Shown here: piece by piece, positions 55,981 through 64,000 of the stretch
How positions within the stretch are numbered: position 1 is the stretch's first letter
Layout: the number at the start of each line of letters is the position of its first letter
Source of the DNA: Candidatus Doolittlea endobia
GTDB lineage: Bacteria; Pseudomonadota; Gammaproteobacteria; Enterobacterales; Enterobacteriaceae
Direction of reading: 5' to 3'
Assembly (NCBI RefSeq): GCF_900039485.1
Contig: NZ_LN999833.1
Span: 744,001-808,000 of the forward strand
Length of the DNA: 64,000 nucleotides
Translations under genes and position numbers: made by a program
The notes under the pieces: generated by a model
What the model was told of the DNA's origin: nothing
Databases searched by the model: none
Seen by the model: the letters and a program-made list of their open reading frames with translations, nothing else

Positions 55981-56053
55981 GTTGCAGATGCTGGATTTGA
56001 ACCGACTATCTTCGAGTTATGAGCTCAAAGCCACTAAACTGCTCCATCTCACG
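55981..56053 (-). pseudogene. metY: Decayed initiator tRNA-fMet (metY position)
   Basis: Minus strand, upstream of rimP-nusA where enterics have metY. The segment TGGAGCAG...GAGCTCATAACTCGAAG...GTCGGTTCAAATCC keeps a CAU anticodon and the T loop. However the D arm is two bases short, the initiator-specific GGG/CCC anticodon stem pairs have become GAG/CTC, the acceptor stem has several mismatches, the T stem has one, and the encoded end is ACTA rather than ACCA. Probably nonfunctional. Confidence 0.8.
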
Positions 56054-56057
56054 TCAG

Positions 56058-56767
56058 AAAACAATGAATTGTCATTATGCTGATAACCCCAAAAAAAGCA
56101 AGTTATCTCTGATCAGTCCAGTTTCCGTAGGCATTACCTGTTCTTTTGTAGGCATGCTCACTTTTGAGAAAGCGTTCTCTTACTACTTAGCAAAAAAGGC
56201 AAATAGGAAGCGTCGCGAAGGATAATAGACTATTTATTTAATGCAAGATGAGATCCTCAAAACAGGAACTGGCTAGCTGATTATAGCTATTAGACAAATG
56301 CTGACCGTCGCTTTTGTTGTTACACAATAACAGTGTTACCTGTGTAATAAGATATGGAATAATTAATTGCAAATATACACCATCGTGATACTAAACTATA
56401 GATGGAACGATGACACAACAACATTCTTATCAGATAAAGCAGCATACCTTGAATTAGCGTACTCATTTACAATATCAGAAATAATGCATTACAAGATCAT
56501 TAAAACATTTTCTTTCTATTTTCGCCGATACAATGCTTTACGATATCTTGTTAAAATGATCCTATCAGATAAATTATAGGATTTTCGTTATGGCTCTTGT
56601 TAAGATGTACTTTTCTTTTTAAGACAAAAGTAAAAAGCACATCTTAGGTTTGATTAAATATTATGCTGAATTTTGACCATAATTCAGATCTTAAATATAC
56701 TATTCTCGCATCTTGTAATGATTACTTCTGATAAAAAATTTTTGTTAAATGAAAGAAAGGTATCTAC
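56058..56767. other. Spacer upstream of mdtK
   Basis: About 710 AT-rich bases. An imperfect long hairpin spans about 56604-56652 (TAAGATGTACTTTTC... paired with ...AAAAGCACATCTTA). Its stem has bulges and is rich in A:T. It might terminate transcription or regulate mdtK. No gene or RNA was recognised. Confidence 0.45.
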
Positions 56768-58141
56768 GTGCAAAATTATATTAAAGAAGCGCGTATCTTG
56801 CTGGCTCTTGCTATCCCTGTTATTCTGACCCAGGTGTCACAAACGGCGATGGGCGTGGTAGATACTATTATGTCCGGCTCGGTAAGCCCTGCTGATATGG
56901 CAGCAGTCGCGGTAGGTACGTCCATCTGGTTGCCGATCATTTTATTCGGTCATGGCCTGTTACTGGCGTTGACGCCAGTTATCGCTCAGCTGAAGGGTTC
57001 TGGGCGTCGTGAGTGTATTGCACATCAAGTTCACCAGAGCTTTTGGTTGGCACTTAGTACGTCGCTGGTTATCATGATATTGCTTTACAATAGTCATCGC
57101 ATCATCGGCTACATGCACAGCGTTGAGCCAATTTTGGCGGAGAAAGCAGTTGCTTTCTTGCGCTACTTAATGTGGGGAGCGCCTGGTTATCTGTTTTTCC
57201 AGGTACTACGTTGTCAATATGAAGGGCTTTCCCGCACCATACCAGGTATGGTCATTAGTTTTCTCGGCCTGGTGATTAATATTCCTATAAACTATATCTT
57301 TATCCACGGTAAGCTCGGCATACCAGCCTTAGGCGGTGTTGGCTGTGGTGTGGCAACTGCTTCGGTTTACTGGATCATGTTCTTATTGCTAGGCGCTTAT
57401 ACACATCGGGTGAATGCGCTTCGCGGTTTTTGTTTGTCGAGCGGATGGAAAAAACCAGATCCGGTAGCGCTAAAGCGGCTATTTATCTTAGGTTTACCTG
57501 TAGCGTTGGCGCTATTTTTTGAAGTGACATTGTTCGCGCTGGTGGCATTATTGATCGCGCCGTTAGGCATTGTTGCCGTTGCTGGCCATCAAATCGCTCT
57601 CAATTTCAGCTCACTTATGTTTGTACTGCCACTATCGATAAGCGTGGCTGCCACCATCCGTATCGGATATCGCTTGGGACAAGGTGATGTTGAACAGGCA
57701 CGGATCAGCGCCTGGTCTAGTCTAATGATAGGCGTTACGATGGCCTGCTTCACTGCTTTATTTACTAGCCTGTTGCGTGAACATATTGCCCTATTATACA
57801 ACGATAATCCTGGCGTGGTATCGATGGCCTCGCATCTGATACTATTAGCGGCTATTTATCAAATCTCTGACTCTATACAGGTTATAGGTAGCGGAGTGCT
57901 ACGCGGTTATAAAGATACCCGTTCGATCTTCTTTATCACTTTTATCGCGTATTGGTTACTCGGCCTGCCGTGCGGCTATGTACTAGCACTAACGAATTGG
58001 CTACGTCCCGCCATGGGGCCAAGCGGTTTTTGGTTCGGGTTTATTATCGGGCTTACTTTTTCCGCTATATTGATGACATGTCGCATGTTCTGGCTACAAC
58101 GACAAACGTCGGCACGAATTTTGCACCGAGCGGCATGCTAA
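56768..58141 (+). CDS. mdtK: MATE-family multidrug/Na+ antiporter MdtK (NorM)
   Basis: Inner-membrane cation-coupled efflux protein for drugs and toxic metabolites. The 457 residues equal E. coli MdtK in length and align throughout with 12 hydrophobic segments: [20 protein letters not shown] at the N terminus, the repeat in the second half ([20 protein letters not shown]), [18 protein letters not shown] and the [13 protein letters not shown] loop. It starts at a GTG (56768) with AAAGG upstream, where E. coli has MQKYISEAR and here (M)QNYIKEAR. Keeping a multidrug pump intact is unusual in a reduced genome and suggests export of a host or symbiont compound. Confidence 0.96.
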   Translation: MQNYIKEARILLALAIPVILTQVSQTAMGVVDTIMSGSVSPADMAAVAVGTSIWLPIILFGHGLLLALTPVIAQLKGSGRRECIAHQVHQSFWLALSTSLVIMILLYNSHRIIGYMHSVEPILAEKAVAFLRYLMWGAPGYLFFQVLRCQYEGLSRTIPGMVISFLGLVINIPINYIFIHGKLGIPALGGVGCGVATASVYWIMFLLLGAYTHRVNALRGFCLSSGWKKPDPVALKRLFILGLPVALALFFEVTLFALVALLIAPLGIVAVAGHQIALNFSSLMFVLPLSISVAATIRIGYRLGQGDVEQARISAWSSLMIGVTMACFTALFTSLLREHIALLYNDNPGVVSMASHLILLAAIYQISDSIQVIGSGVLRGYKDTRSIFFITFIAYWLLGLPCGYVLALTNWLRPAMGPSGFWFGFIIGLTFSAILMTCRMFWLQRQTSARILHRAAC

Positions 58142-58832
58142 GAAAAAATATGCTTTCTGTATTTTCGTAGTAGTAGATTTATTGCTTTGCCATCTTCTGG
58201 TTTTTGTTGTAGTGAGGGTGATAAAGTTCGACATCAGGATCATTCGGCATTAGGAGCTCAATGCTGCATTTGCAAGCGATATTTGAAAAGCTATCATCTG
58301 TATTATCGCTATCAAGGATTCAAATAAACAAGACTATCGTAGATATAGCTATGTGTGGTTCTAGTGCAACACTGCATAGTATTTACATGACTAAATATGC
58401 CTTATTATAATATTAAATATTTTTTATATTGTCATCTTTATATCTTTTGATAAAATTTCATAAGGTGCATGATTATCTTCCCATTAGGATAGTATCTCAG
58501 ATTGGCTAATAATAATGTATGCTCATCTACTCTCTATTCGTGATACTAACCAATGGTATTAACATATTTTGGGGGAAGTATCATTAGCCAGCTAGTAGCC
58601 AGAATCACACGGCGTTTCGATAATTATTTAAAATAATCAGATACGGACGACGTTCCGTACGAAGTTCTGGGTAACGACCCCTTATTTAAGGACGCGGACT
58701 AACTCTTGTGAAATGACGCAAGAGTGCTATATATCAAAATATCTCGTCGGAGAAACACCTTATCGATCAACGCATGCAAATCAGGCATGCCTGACTAGCA
58801 TATGATGCTACAACAAAGACAGCCGTAAAACG
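58142..58832. other. Spacer with a repeat copy
   Basis: About 690 bases between mdtK and nth. It holds the best second copy of the dispersed repeat (58210-58318). No rsx gene remnant, expected upstream of nth in enterics, was recognised. Confidence 0.5.
58210..58318 (+). repeat. Dispersed repeat unit, near-complete copy
   Basis: The segment contains TAGTGAG...AAGTTCGACATCAGGATCATTCGGCA (shared with 10406-10444), GGCATTAGGAGCTCAATGC (shared with 32855-32880) and GCATTTGCAAGCGATATTTGAAAA followed by a diverged CTTTATT-TCGCT-like end (shared with the right half of 36477-36650). It appears to link the pieces seen separately elsewhere. Confidence 0.6.
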
Positions 58833-59471
58833 ATGAATAAAAACAAACGTTATGACATTCTGTGTCGCCTGCAGGAGAATAATCCCTGTCCCACCACCGA
58901 ACTGATGTACCAATCGCCTTTCGAGTTGTTGGTTGCAGTGCTGCTCGCAGCTAAGGCGACCGATGTTAGCGTAAATAAAGCTACTAAACTATTATTCCAA
59001 GCGGCTAACACGCCGCAGGCCATGCTAGAGTTGGGCATTGAGGGCGTCAAAGGCTATATCAAATCTATAGGTCTCTTTAATAATAAGGCGGAAAACATAA
59101 TTAAAACCTGTAAGCTATTATTGAAATACCATCAGAGTAAGGTACCACAAGACCGTGCAGCGCTAGAAGCACTTCCCGGCGTCGGACGTAAAACCGCTAA
59201 TGTAGTATTGAATACCGCTTTTGGTTGTCCGACGATTGCAGTTGACACGCATATTTTCCGCGTTATGAACCGGACCCATTTTGCTGTAGGTAAAGACGTG
59301 CAAGCGGTGGAACAAAAACTATTGGTCGTGGTACCGAATGAATTCAAGGTGTATTGTCATCATTGGTTCATTCTACACGGCCGTTATATCTGTATTGCTC
59401 GCAAACCACGCTGCGATTCCTGTTTGATTGAAGATTTGTGTGAGTACGATCAGAAATATTATCTGCGATAA
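58833..59471 (+). CDS. nth: Endonuclease III
   Basis: DNA glycosylase/AP lyase that removes oxidised pyrimidines. The 212 residues match E. coli Nth (211). The helix-hairpin-helix LPGVGRKTANVVLNTAFG contains the catalytic Lys at 120, the catalytic Asp 138 is in AVDTHIFRV, and the iron-sulfur cysteines are intact (CIARKPRCDSCLIEDLC). One change stands out: residue 41, a Gln that E. coli inserts into the DNA stack (LLSAQATD), is Lys here (LLAAKATD). The start MNKNKRYDIL aligns with MNKAKRLEIL. Otherwise unremarkable. Confidence 0.96.
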   Translation: MNKNKRYDILCRLQENNPCPTTELMYQSPFELLVAVLLAAKATDVSVNKATKLLFQAANTPQAMLELGIEGVKGYIKSIGLFNNKAENIIKTCKLLLKYHQSKVPQDRAALEALPGVGRKTANVVLNTAFGCPTIAVDTHIFRVMNRTHFAVGKDVQAVEQKLLVVVPNEFKVYCHHWFILHGRYICIARKPRCDSCLIEDLCEYDQKYYLR

Positions 59472-59943
59472 CCTGTCCGTACGTTCTGTATGGAAGTTAC
59501 GAGGCCTCATGGAACCTGTACCACCCCGCATTTTCATGCACTGACAATATGACTTACTTAATTTTTTAAATGCACCAGCACAATATTCAATAGTCTAATA
59601 ACTATTGACTAAGATTAATTTTTGTTTATACACTGATCGCTATAGTGCAAGCTGAATAGAATGCAATGTAATGGTTATTCGGGATTAAGAGGGCTTAAGG
59701 ATACATTAGCAAGCTATGTTTGAAAACGTTACGTCTGTGGACGCGTTCAATCAGACATAAGACTAATATTGTAACTCCACTTATTGTACCTAAAAAAGAA
59801 GAGCTAATGCTTGTCTTTAACTCATAACGACAGCCTTTAGTATGCTGATGATAACGCTGATGCAGGCAATACAGTGCCTAGGCTACGAGAAGAAAGCAAG
59901 GGAATGAGAGCAGTGAAAGTGCAGTGAAATATTACGATTAGTA
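59472..59943. other. Spacer with a repeat fragment
   Basis: About 470 bases between convergent nth and fabR. A 25-base fragment of the dispersed repeat lies at 59709-59733. No terminator hairpin was evident for either gene and no gene was recognised. Confidence 0.45.
59709..59733 (+). repeat. Fragment of dispersed repeat unit
   Basis: GCAAGCTATGTTTGAAAACG then TTACG matches GCAGGCTATATTTGAAAACG in the right half of the element at 36477-36650, with two differences in the first 20 bases. Confidence 0.5.
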
Positions 59944-60555
59944 TCAACGGGCATCACGATTATAGCAATAAAAACCTCCTTTAAATATCATGTGTAACTG
60001 TAGCACGAGTCGTTTTTCCAACTGATAACGTTGATCAAGATCAACGTCCAGCGCTTCTGCGCCGGCATTGAACACGATAATGACCATCGCTTCCGCCTGC
60101 ACTTCAGTAAAAATGCGCGGCATACAGTTCTCGATTTCTAAGTAATTGGCGAGCTCGGAAATGAAATGTTGGATTTCTCGAGTTACTGCGGCACGGAAAA
60201 TGCTGGAAGTGCCGGAACGTTCACGCAATAGCAAACGAAAAACATTAGAATTGTTACTGATAAATTCCATAAATGTAGCTACTGACGTGCAGATTACGTT
60301 GCCGCCCTTATCGATACGTTGACGCGCTTGGCGCATAAGCTGACGCAATATCAGTCCGCCTTCGTCTACCATAGCAAGACCCAACTCATCTATATCGCGA
60401 AAATGGCAGTAAAAAGAGGTGGCAGCAATACCAGCGTGGCGAGCAACTTCACGCAGGCTTAGGCTAAAGAAATTACGTTCAGCGCTCAACTGGCTAAATG
60501 CTGCCTCAATAATCGAACGTCTGGTCCGCTCTTTCTGTTGCGCTCTTACTCCCAT
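59944..60555 (-). CDS. fabR: Fatty-acid biosynthesis repressor FabR (TetR family)
   Basis: TetR-type repressor of fabA and fabB that balances unsaturated fatty-acid synthesis in enterics. The product has 203 residues. The N-terminal HTH is strongly conserved: [20 protein letters not shown], then [21 protein letters not shown]. The ligand domain keeps MDEGG-like [31 protein letters not shown] and [23 protein letters not shown] 60555 gives the family start; an ATG three codons earlier is also in frame. The C terminus is somewhat shorter than E. coli. It is divergent from the sthA remnant as in enterics. Confidence 0.94.
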   Translation of the reverse strand: MGVRAQQKERTRRSIIEAAFSQLSAERNFFSLSLREVARHAGIAATSFYCHFRDIDELGLAMVDEGGLILRQLMRQARQRIDKGGNVICTSVATFMEFISNNSNVFRLLLRERSGTSSIFRAAVTREIQHFISELANYLEIENCMPRIFTEVQAEAMVIIVFNAGAEALDVDLDQRYQLEKRLVLQLHMIFKGGFYCYNRDAR

Positions 60556-60677
60556 ATAAACCATCCAGCTTCGCCAGGAATTTAGAAGAACAACTATATC
60601 AAAATTTGTTGCAATGCATTAACAATATGTCACGCCAGAGCCGCAGGTTTATAAAACAGCAAAACCACGTGTGATAG

Positions 60678-61664
60678 GATTTTTACGAGCGTAATTACTG
60701 CCAAATTGTTACTGACAAGGCCAGTTTCATCGATGAACACTAGGCTTAGATCTACTACGTCGATACTCTACCGAAATCTTCAGTGCTGTAAACATTGTCA
60801 TTGCTTTCGGCGCCCGGCCCTATCTACCGCGTATTCATGGCAGCTACTCTATCCTTGCCCTAAGCATAATCTGAACTATGTAATTATTTATGGTACCGGC
60901 GTTGTCGGTTACGAGTATACTTCGGTTTTCCGCGGTATGAATGTGAATGTAGATTTAATCAATACCGAGATAGGCTGCTGGTATTCCTCGATCAGGATAT
61001 ATCTGATCGTCCTATCCTACCGTTTCTGAGGAAACGGGATGGTTATCTGCATAACGAGGAATACACAGAAACTAAATGGCTAGATAACGGCGTCGAGGGG
61101 CTCTGGGAAACGGATGAAAGCTGATTATCTACTCTACGTCAATGGCCATACCGGTAATACCGATGCACTCAAATTACATCAGGTTGAGCTAGAAGCGAGC
61201 AACCGTCAGCTTGCACCAAGCCTCGGCTGCCATATTTACTCTATTGATAAATGTCATAGGGATCCTAGCCTAGCTTCCTAAACCTAAGATCAGGTCACTA
61301 TCTCCGTGCAGGCGATAATTAAATGACAGGCCAATGTGCAACTGATTAAAAATATTTCGACTGGCGTTTATACCATCACTGAAATTATCTCTGTCGGAAA
61401 AATTGAGCAAAAGCTCACGACAATGCAAATCCCGTACAAAGTCGGACGCGCACAGTTCAAACATTTGGCGCGGTCGATGTTGATAGTTTAGCTCACAGCG
61501 AAACAAAACCGATCTTCGGTATCTACTGTTTTAGCGAGCGTGCTGCTAATATTATTCATATTAGCCATAGCTATCATGGAGCAAAAGGGAAAGATAGTAA
61601 TACTATCGAATATTACGGAAGTCTACCGATAGTGGCGCTTAACGACTTAAACCGTCTATTTTAA
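60678..61664 (+). pseudogene. sthA: Soluble pyridine nucleotide transhydrogenase remnant
   Basis: Remnant of the FAD enzyme that interconverts NADPH and NADH. Blocks across frames: [11 protein letters not shown] and FIDEH at the start, [10 protein letters not shown] (E. coli CGSRPYHPTD), [20 protein letters not shown] with DLINTEIG ([20 protein letters not shown]), HNEEYTE, and the C-terminal FSERAANIIHI, SNTIEYYGSLP and LNDLNRLF (FGERAAEIIHI, LNGLNRLF). The first ~90 codons with the FAD-binding GxGxxG are missing, and many stops are present. Divergent from fabR as in enterics. Confidence 0.93.
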
Positions 61665-62187
61665 GCCGATGTCTATGTGACTCGCAATAACTGCGGAGCC
61701 AAGTCGTTAATTGTATGTACGCCCTAGATATGTTCCGCTAGGAAAGTAACACTCCATATTCCATATTGCTTGGACTTTCCAATCTGGTAGCACAGAAATG
61801 GGGGATTGTTGTCGGTACCTGCTTGAAAGCCAATAAAACCCTATAAGACCTATAAGCCCTGATCACACAAACAATAGCCATCCTCTAAAATAAGCAAGTT
61901 GCTCGCCGACTCTAAATCGCCAACTGCATCGTGTTCATTAAACGCAGGAGCGTCAACAAACGCTTTTACCAGCGCTAAAACGACGCTTCCTCTGTCAGGC
62001 TATTGCAGGTAATTGCGTTTTCACGCTCAGTATTAAGGAATTTTCTTACGAAAATTAAATCTAGATCATAATATGGATCTAACATCTTGCCTATGTATAG
62101 CAGTAATTATAACATATATACAAACTACAAAATATCGCTTCTCGTGACGAAACGGGAAATATATGCGCTAAGACTGAGTTAGAATGG
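61665..62187. other. Spacer upstream of minC, nothing recognised
   Basis: About 520 bases between the sthA remnant and minC. No gene, RNA or clear promoter pair was found, although minCDE needs a promoter here. The last 150 bases are AT-rich. Confidence 0.45.
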
Positions 62188-62859
62188 ATGTCAAAAACGT
62201 CAATTAAATTTAAAGGAAGTAATTTTACTTTATCAGTAATTCATGTGCATGATGCGCAACCAGAAGAAGTTCGTCTGGCGATAGAGGAAAAAATTGAACA
62301 AGCACCTGGATTTTTTAAAAATGCGCCGGTGGTTGTCAACGTTGCCGGGCTTAGTCGTGACATTTCCTGGCCTGCGCTGTCACAGGCTATGCTGGCTACC
62401 GGTCTTCACATCATCGGTGTCAGTGGTTGCAACGATAATAATCTTAAACAGGCAATTTTGCGTAGCGGGCTGCCTCTGCTGACCGAAGGTAAAACACAGC
62501 AACGTAGCATTGCCGCGGCGGCAGAGGCGGTCAAAGCACAGCTTATCAACACGCCAGTGCGTTCCGGGCAACAAATTCGTTCCTACAACAGCGATCTAAT
62601 CGTCACAGGCAGTGTCAGTGCCGGCGCAGAGCTTATTGCCGATGGCAATATACATATTTATGGCATAATGCGAGGCCGCGCGTTGGCAGGTGCGTCTGGC
62701 AACGGAGAATGCCAAATTTTCTGCACCCATCTCTCCCCTGAATTGGTATCTATTGCTGGGCAATATTGGTTGAGCGATCAAATTCCGACTGAATTTTTAG
62801 GCAAAGCGGCGCGCCTATGTCTGCAGAACGGCACGCTTACCATTGATGCTTTAATTTAG
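62188..62859 (+). CDS. minC: Septum site-determining protein MinC
   Basis: Inhibitor of FtsZ ring assembly, recruited to the membrane by MinD. The product has 223 residues (E. coli 231). The N-terminal FtsZ-inhibiting domain ([20 protein letters not shown]) is followed by a shortened linker, then the MinD-binding beta-helix with the diagnostic [23 protein letters not shown] and [19 protein letters not shown]. The start [10 protein letters not shown] aligns with MSNTPIELKG. It is first of the minCDE operon, 21 bases before minD. Confidence 0.96.
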   Translation: MSKTSIKFKGSNFTLSVIHVHDAQPEEVRLAIEEKIEQAPGFFKNAPVVVNVAGLSRDISWPALSQAMLATGLHIIGVSGCNDNNLKQAILRSGLPLLTEGKTQQRSIAAAAEAVKAQLINTPVRSGQQIRSYNSDLIVTGSVSAGAELIADGNIHIYGIMRGRALAGASGNGECQIFCTHLSPELVSIAGQYWLSDQIPTEFLGKAARLCLQNGTLTIDALI

Positions 62860-62880
62860 CCCTTAGCAAGGAATCCATTT

Positions 62881-63693
62881 ATGGCACGCATAATAGTTGT
62901 TACTTCAGGTAAAGGAGGTGTTGGTAAGACGACATCGAGTGCGGCAATCGCTACCGGTTTAGCACGCAAGGGACAAAAAACCGTCGTGATTGATTTCGAT
63001 ATCGGGCTACGAAATCTTGATTTGATTATGGGCTGTGAACGCCGAGTAGTCTATGACTTCATCAATGTTATTCAGGGCGATGTTACCCTGAATCAGGCGA
63101 TGATAAAAGATAGACGAACCAAAAATTTATATATCTTGCCAGCGTCCCAGACGCGGGATAAAGACGCCTTGACCAGAAAGGGCGTGAAAAAAGTCTTGAA
63201 TGATTTAGATTCGATGGACTTTGATTTTATCGTTTGTGATTCGCCAGCCGGTATTGAAACCGGTGCCTTGATGGCACTGTATTTTGCCGATGAAGCCATT
63301 ATCACTACTAATCCGGAAGTCTCGTCGGTACGTGACTCAGATCGTATATTGGGCATACTTTCATCGAAATCGCGTCGTGCCGAAAGTAGCCTAGAGCCAA
63401 TTAAAGAGTACTTGCTATTGACTCGTTACAATCCTAGACGCGTTAGCCGCGGAGACATGCTTAATATAGAAGATGTTATTGACATCTTACGTATTCCCTT
63501 AATAGGAGTGATCCCTGAAGATCAATCGGTATTACGAGCTTCCAACCAAGGAGAGCCAGTGATTCTCGACAAAGAATCTAATGCTGGGCAGGCTTACTTA
63601 GATATGGTTGATCGACTTTTAGGAGAAGAACGTCCCTTCCGCTTCATCGAAGAAGAAAAAAGGGGATTCTTAAAACGCTTGTTTGGGGGATGA
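62881..63693 (+). CDS. minD: Septum site-determining ATPase MinD
   Basis: Membrane-cycling ATPase that carries MinC and, with MinE, oscillates to restrict division to midcell. The 270 residues equal E. coli MinD. The deviant Walker A is [16 protein letters not shown] (E. coli [16 protein letters not shown]), with [20 protein letters not shown], the switch [11 protein letters not shown], and the C-terminal amphipathic membrane helix [14 protein letters not shown]. Its stop overlaps an in-frame upstream ATG of minE. Full conservation implies a working Min system in a cell that still divides by FtsZ. Confidence 0.98.
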   Translation: MARIIVVTSGKGGVGKTTSSAAIATGLARKGQKTVVIDFDIGLRNLDLIMGCERRVVYDFINVIQGDVTLNQAMIKDRRTKNLYILPASQTRDKDALTRKGVKKVLNDLDSMDFDFIVCDSPAGIETGALMALYFADEAIITTNPEVSSVRDSDRILGILSSKSRRAESSLEPIKEYLLLTRYNPRRVSRGDMLNIEDVIDILRIPLIGVIPEDQSVLRASNQGEPVILDKESNAGQAYLDMVDRLLGEERPFRFIEEEKRGFLKRLFGG

Positions 63694-63695
63694 AT

Positions 63696-63965
63696 ATGGT
63701 ATTACTAGACTTTTTTCTCTCCCGTAAAAAATCGACAGCCAATATAGCCAAAGAACGACTGCAAGTCATTGTGGCTGAACGGCGCAGAGACGATAACGAG
63801 CCACATTATCTGCCGCAACTGAAACGCGACCTTCTTGAAGTCATCAGCAAATATGTACAAATTGATCCCGCAATGCTCTCAGTGCAACTTGAAAAAAAAG
63901 ATGGGGACATCTCGATCTTAGAGCTAAACATAACTCTTCCGGAAACGGAAGAAGCTACGAAATGA
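63696..63965 (+). CDS. minE: Cell division topological specificity factor MinE
   Basis: Stimulates MinD ATPase and drives pole-to-pole oscillation. The product has 89 residues (E. coli 88). The N-terminal membrane/MinD-binding segment [20 protein letters not shown] is nearly the E. coli sequence, followed by [13 protein letters not shown] and the dimerisation domain ([15 protein letters not shown]). Two ATGs are possible: 63690, overlapping the minD stop, and 63696. The second gives the family start and has GGGGGA at normal spacing, so I chose it. Confidence 0.96.
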   Translation: MVLLDFFLSRKKSTANIAKERLQVIVAERRRDDNEPHYLPQLKRDLLEVISKYVQIDPAMLSVQLEKKDGDISILELNITLPETEEATK

Positions 63966-64000
63966 GCGTTTGCACTTAAAACGCAAACTGATCAGGTCAG

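Noticed and set aside
63966-64000. Small hairpin after minE (GCGTTT/AAACGC)
   Set aside because: Only six base pairs and cut off by the window end; too weak to call as a terminator.

Overview
The window is a stretch of chromosome from a gammaproteobacterial insect endosymbiont of the Sodalis-allied/enterobacterial type. The intact proteins align over most of their length with Escherichia coli proteins recalled from memory, and local gene neighbourhoods are enterobacterial: aroK-aroB-dam-rpe-gph-trpS, pdxJ-acpS, tusCB-rpsL-rpsG-fusA, dksA-gluQRS-pcnB-folK, hrpB-mrcB, ispH-dapB, mutY|trmB, zipA-ligA, bamE-recN-nadK|grpE, metY-rimP-nusA-infB-rbfA-truB-rpsO-pnp-deaD, fabR|sthA and minCDE. These blocks are joined in an order unlike free-living enterics. 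Long AT-rich gaps separate them, and many of the gaps hold eroded genes found only by reading shifted frames. Low coding density, many pseudogenes at different stages of decay, and retained translation and cell-envelope genes indicate a host-restricted symbiont still shrinking. The species cannot be named from sequence alone.

Layout. 1-7.1 kb: asnS, aroK, rpe and trpS, with wrecked aroB, dam and gph between them. 7.5-8.6 kb: broken pdxJ and intact acpS. 9.5-12.7 kb: mlaA and gnd. 13.4-20.5 kb, all minus strand: the str operon (rpsL, rpsG, fusA) behind tusC-tusB, then folK (frameshifted), pcnB with a non-canonical AUU start, and dksA. 21.4-27.7 kb: hrpB tail, mrcB, ispH remnant, dapB. 28.6 kb: tRNA-Phe. 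29-32.8 kb: argR remnant, mutY, trmB. 33.6-38.9 kb: a MarR-type regulator, ldtB, a 174-bp inverted-repeat element and ligA. 39-43 kb: zipA remnant, bamE, recN remnant, frameshifted nadK, and grpE with a sigma-32 promoter. 43.5-56 kb: trhO remnant, deaD, and the pnp-rpsO-truB-rbfA-infB-nusA cluster with rimP and initiator tRNA remnants. 56.8-64 kb: mdtK, nth, fabR, sthA remnant, minCDE.

Together the intact genes maintain translation (two aminoacyl-tRNA synthetases, ribosomal proteins, EF-G, IF2, RbfA, TruB, TrmB), RNA turnover (PNPase, DeaD, PcnB), peptidoglycan and outer membrane (MrcB, LdtB, DapB, BamE, MlaA), limited DNA repair (LigA, MutY, Nth) and division-site selection (MinCDE). The metabolic losses are more striking: nadK, ispH, folK, pdxJ, aroB and sthA are all broken here although NADP-using enzymes (Gnd, DapB) remain. 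This suggests dependence on host or co-symbiont for NADP, isoprenoid precursors and vitamins, unless other copies exist outside the window. I found no CRISPR array, phage, intact insertion sequence or recognisable new multigene system. The least explained items are a dispersed short repeat family, several orphan perfect hairpins and a few unidentified eroded reading frames.
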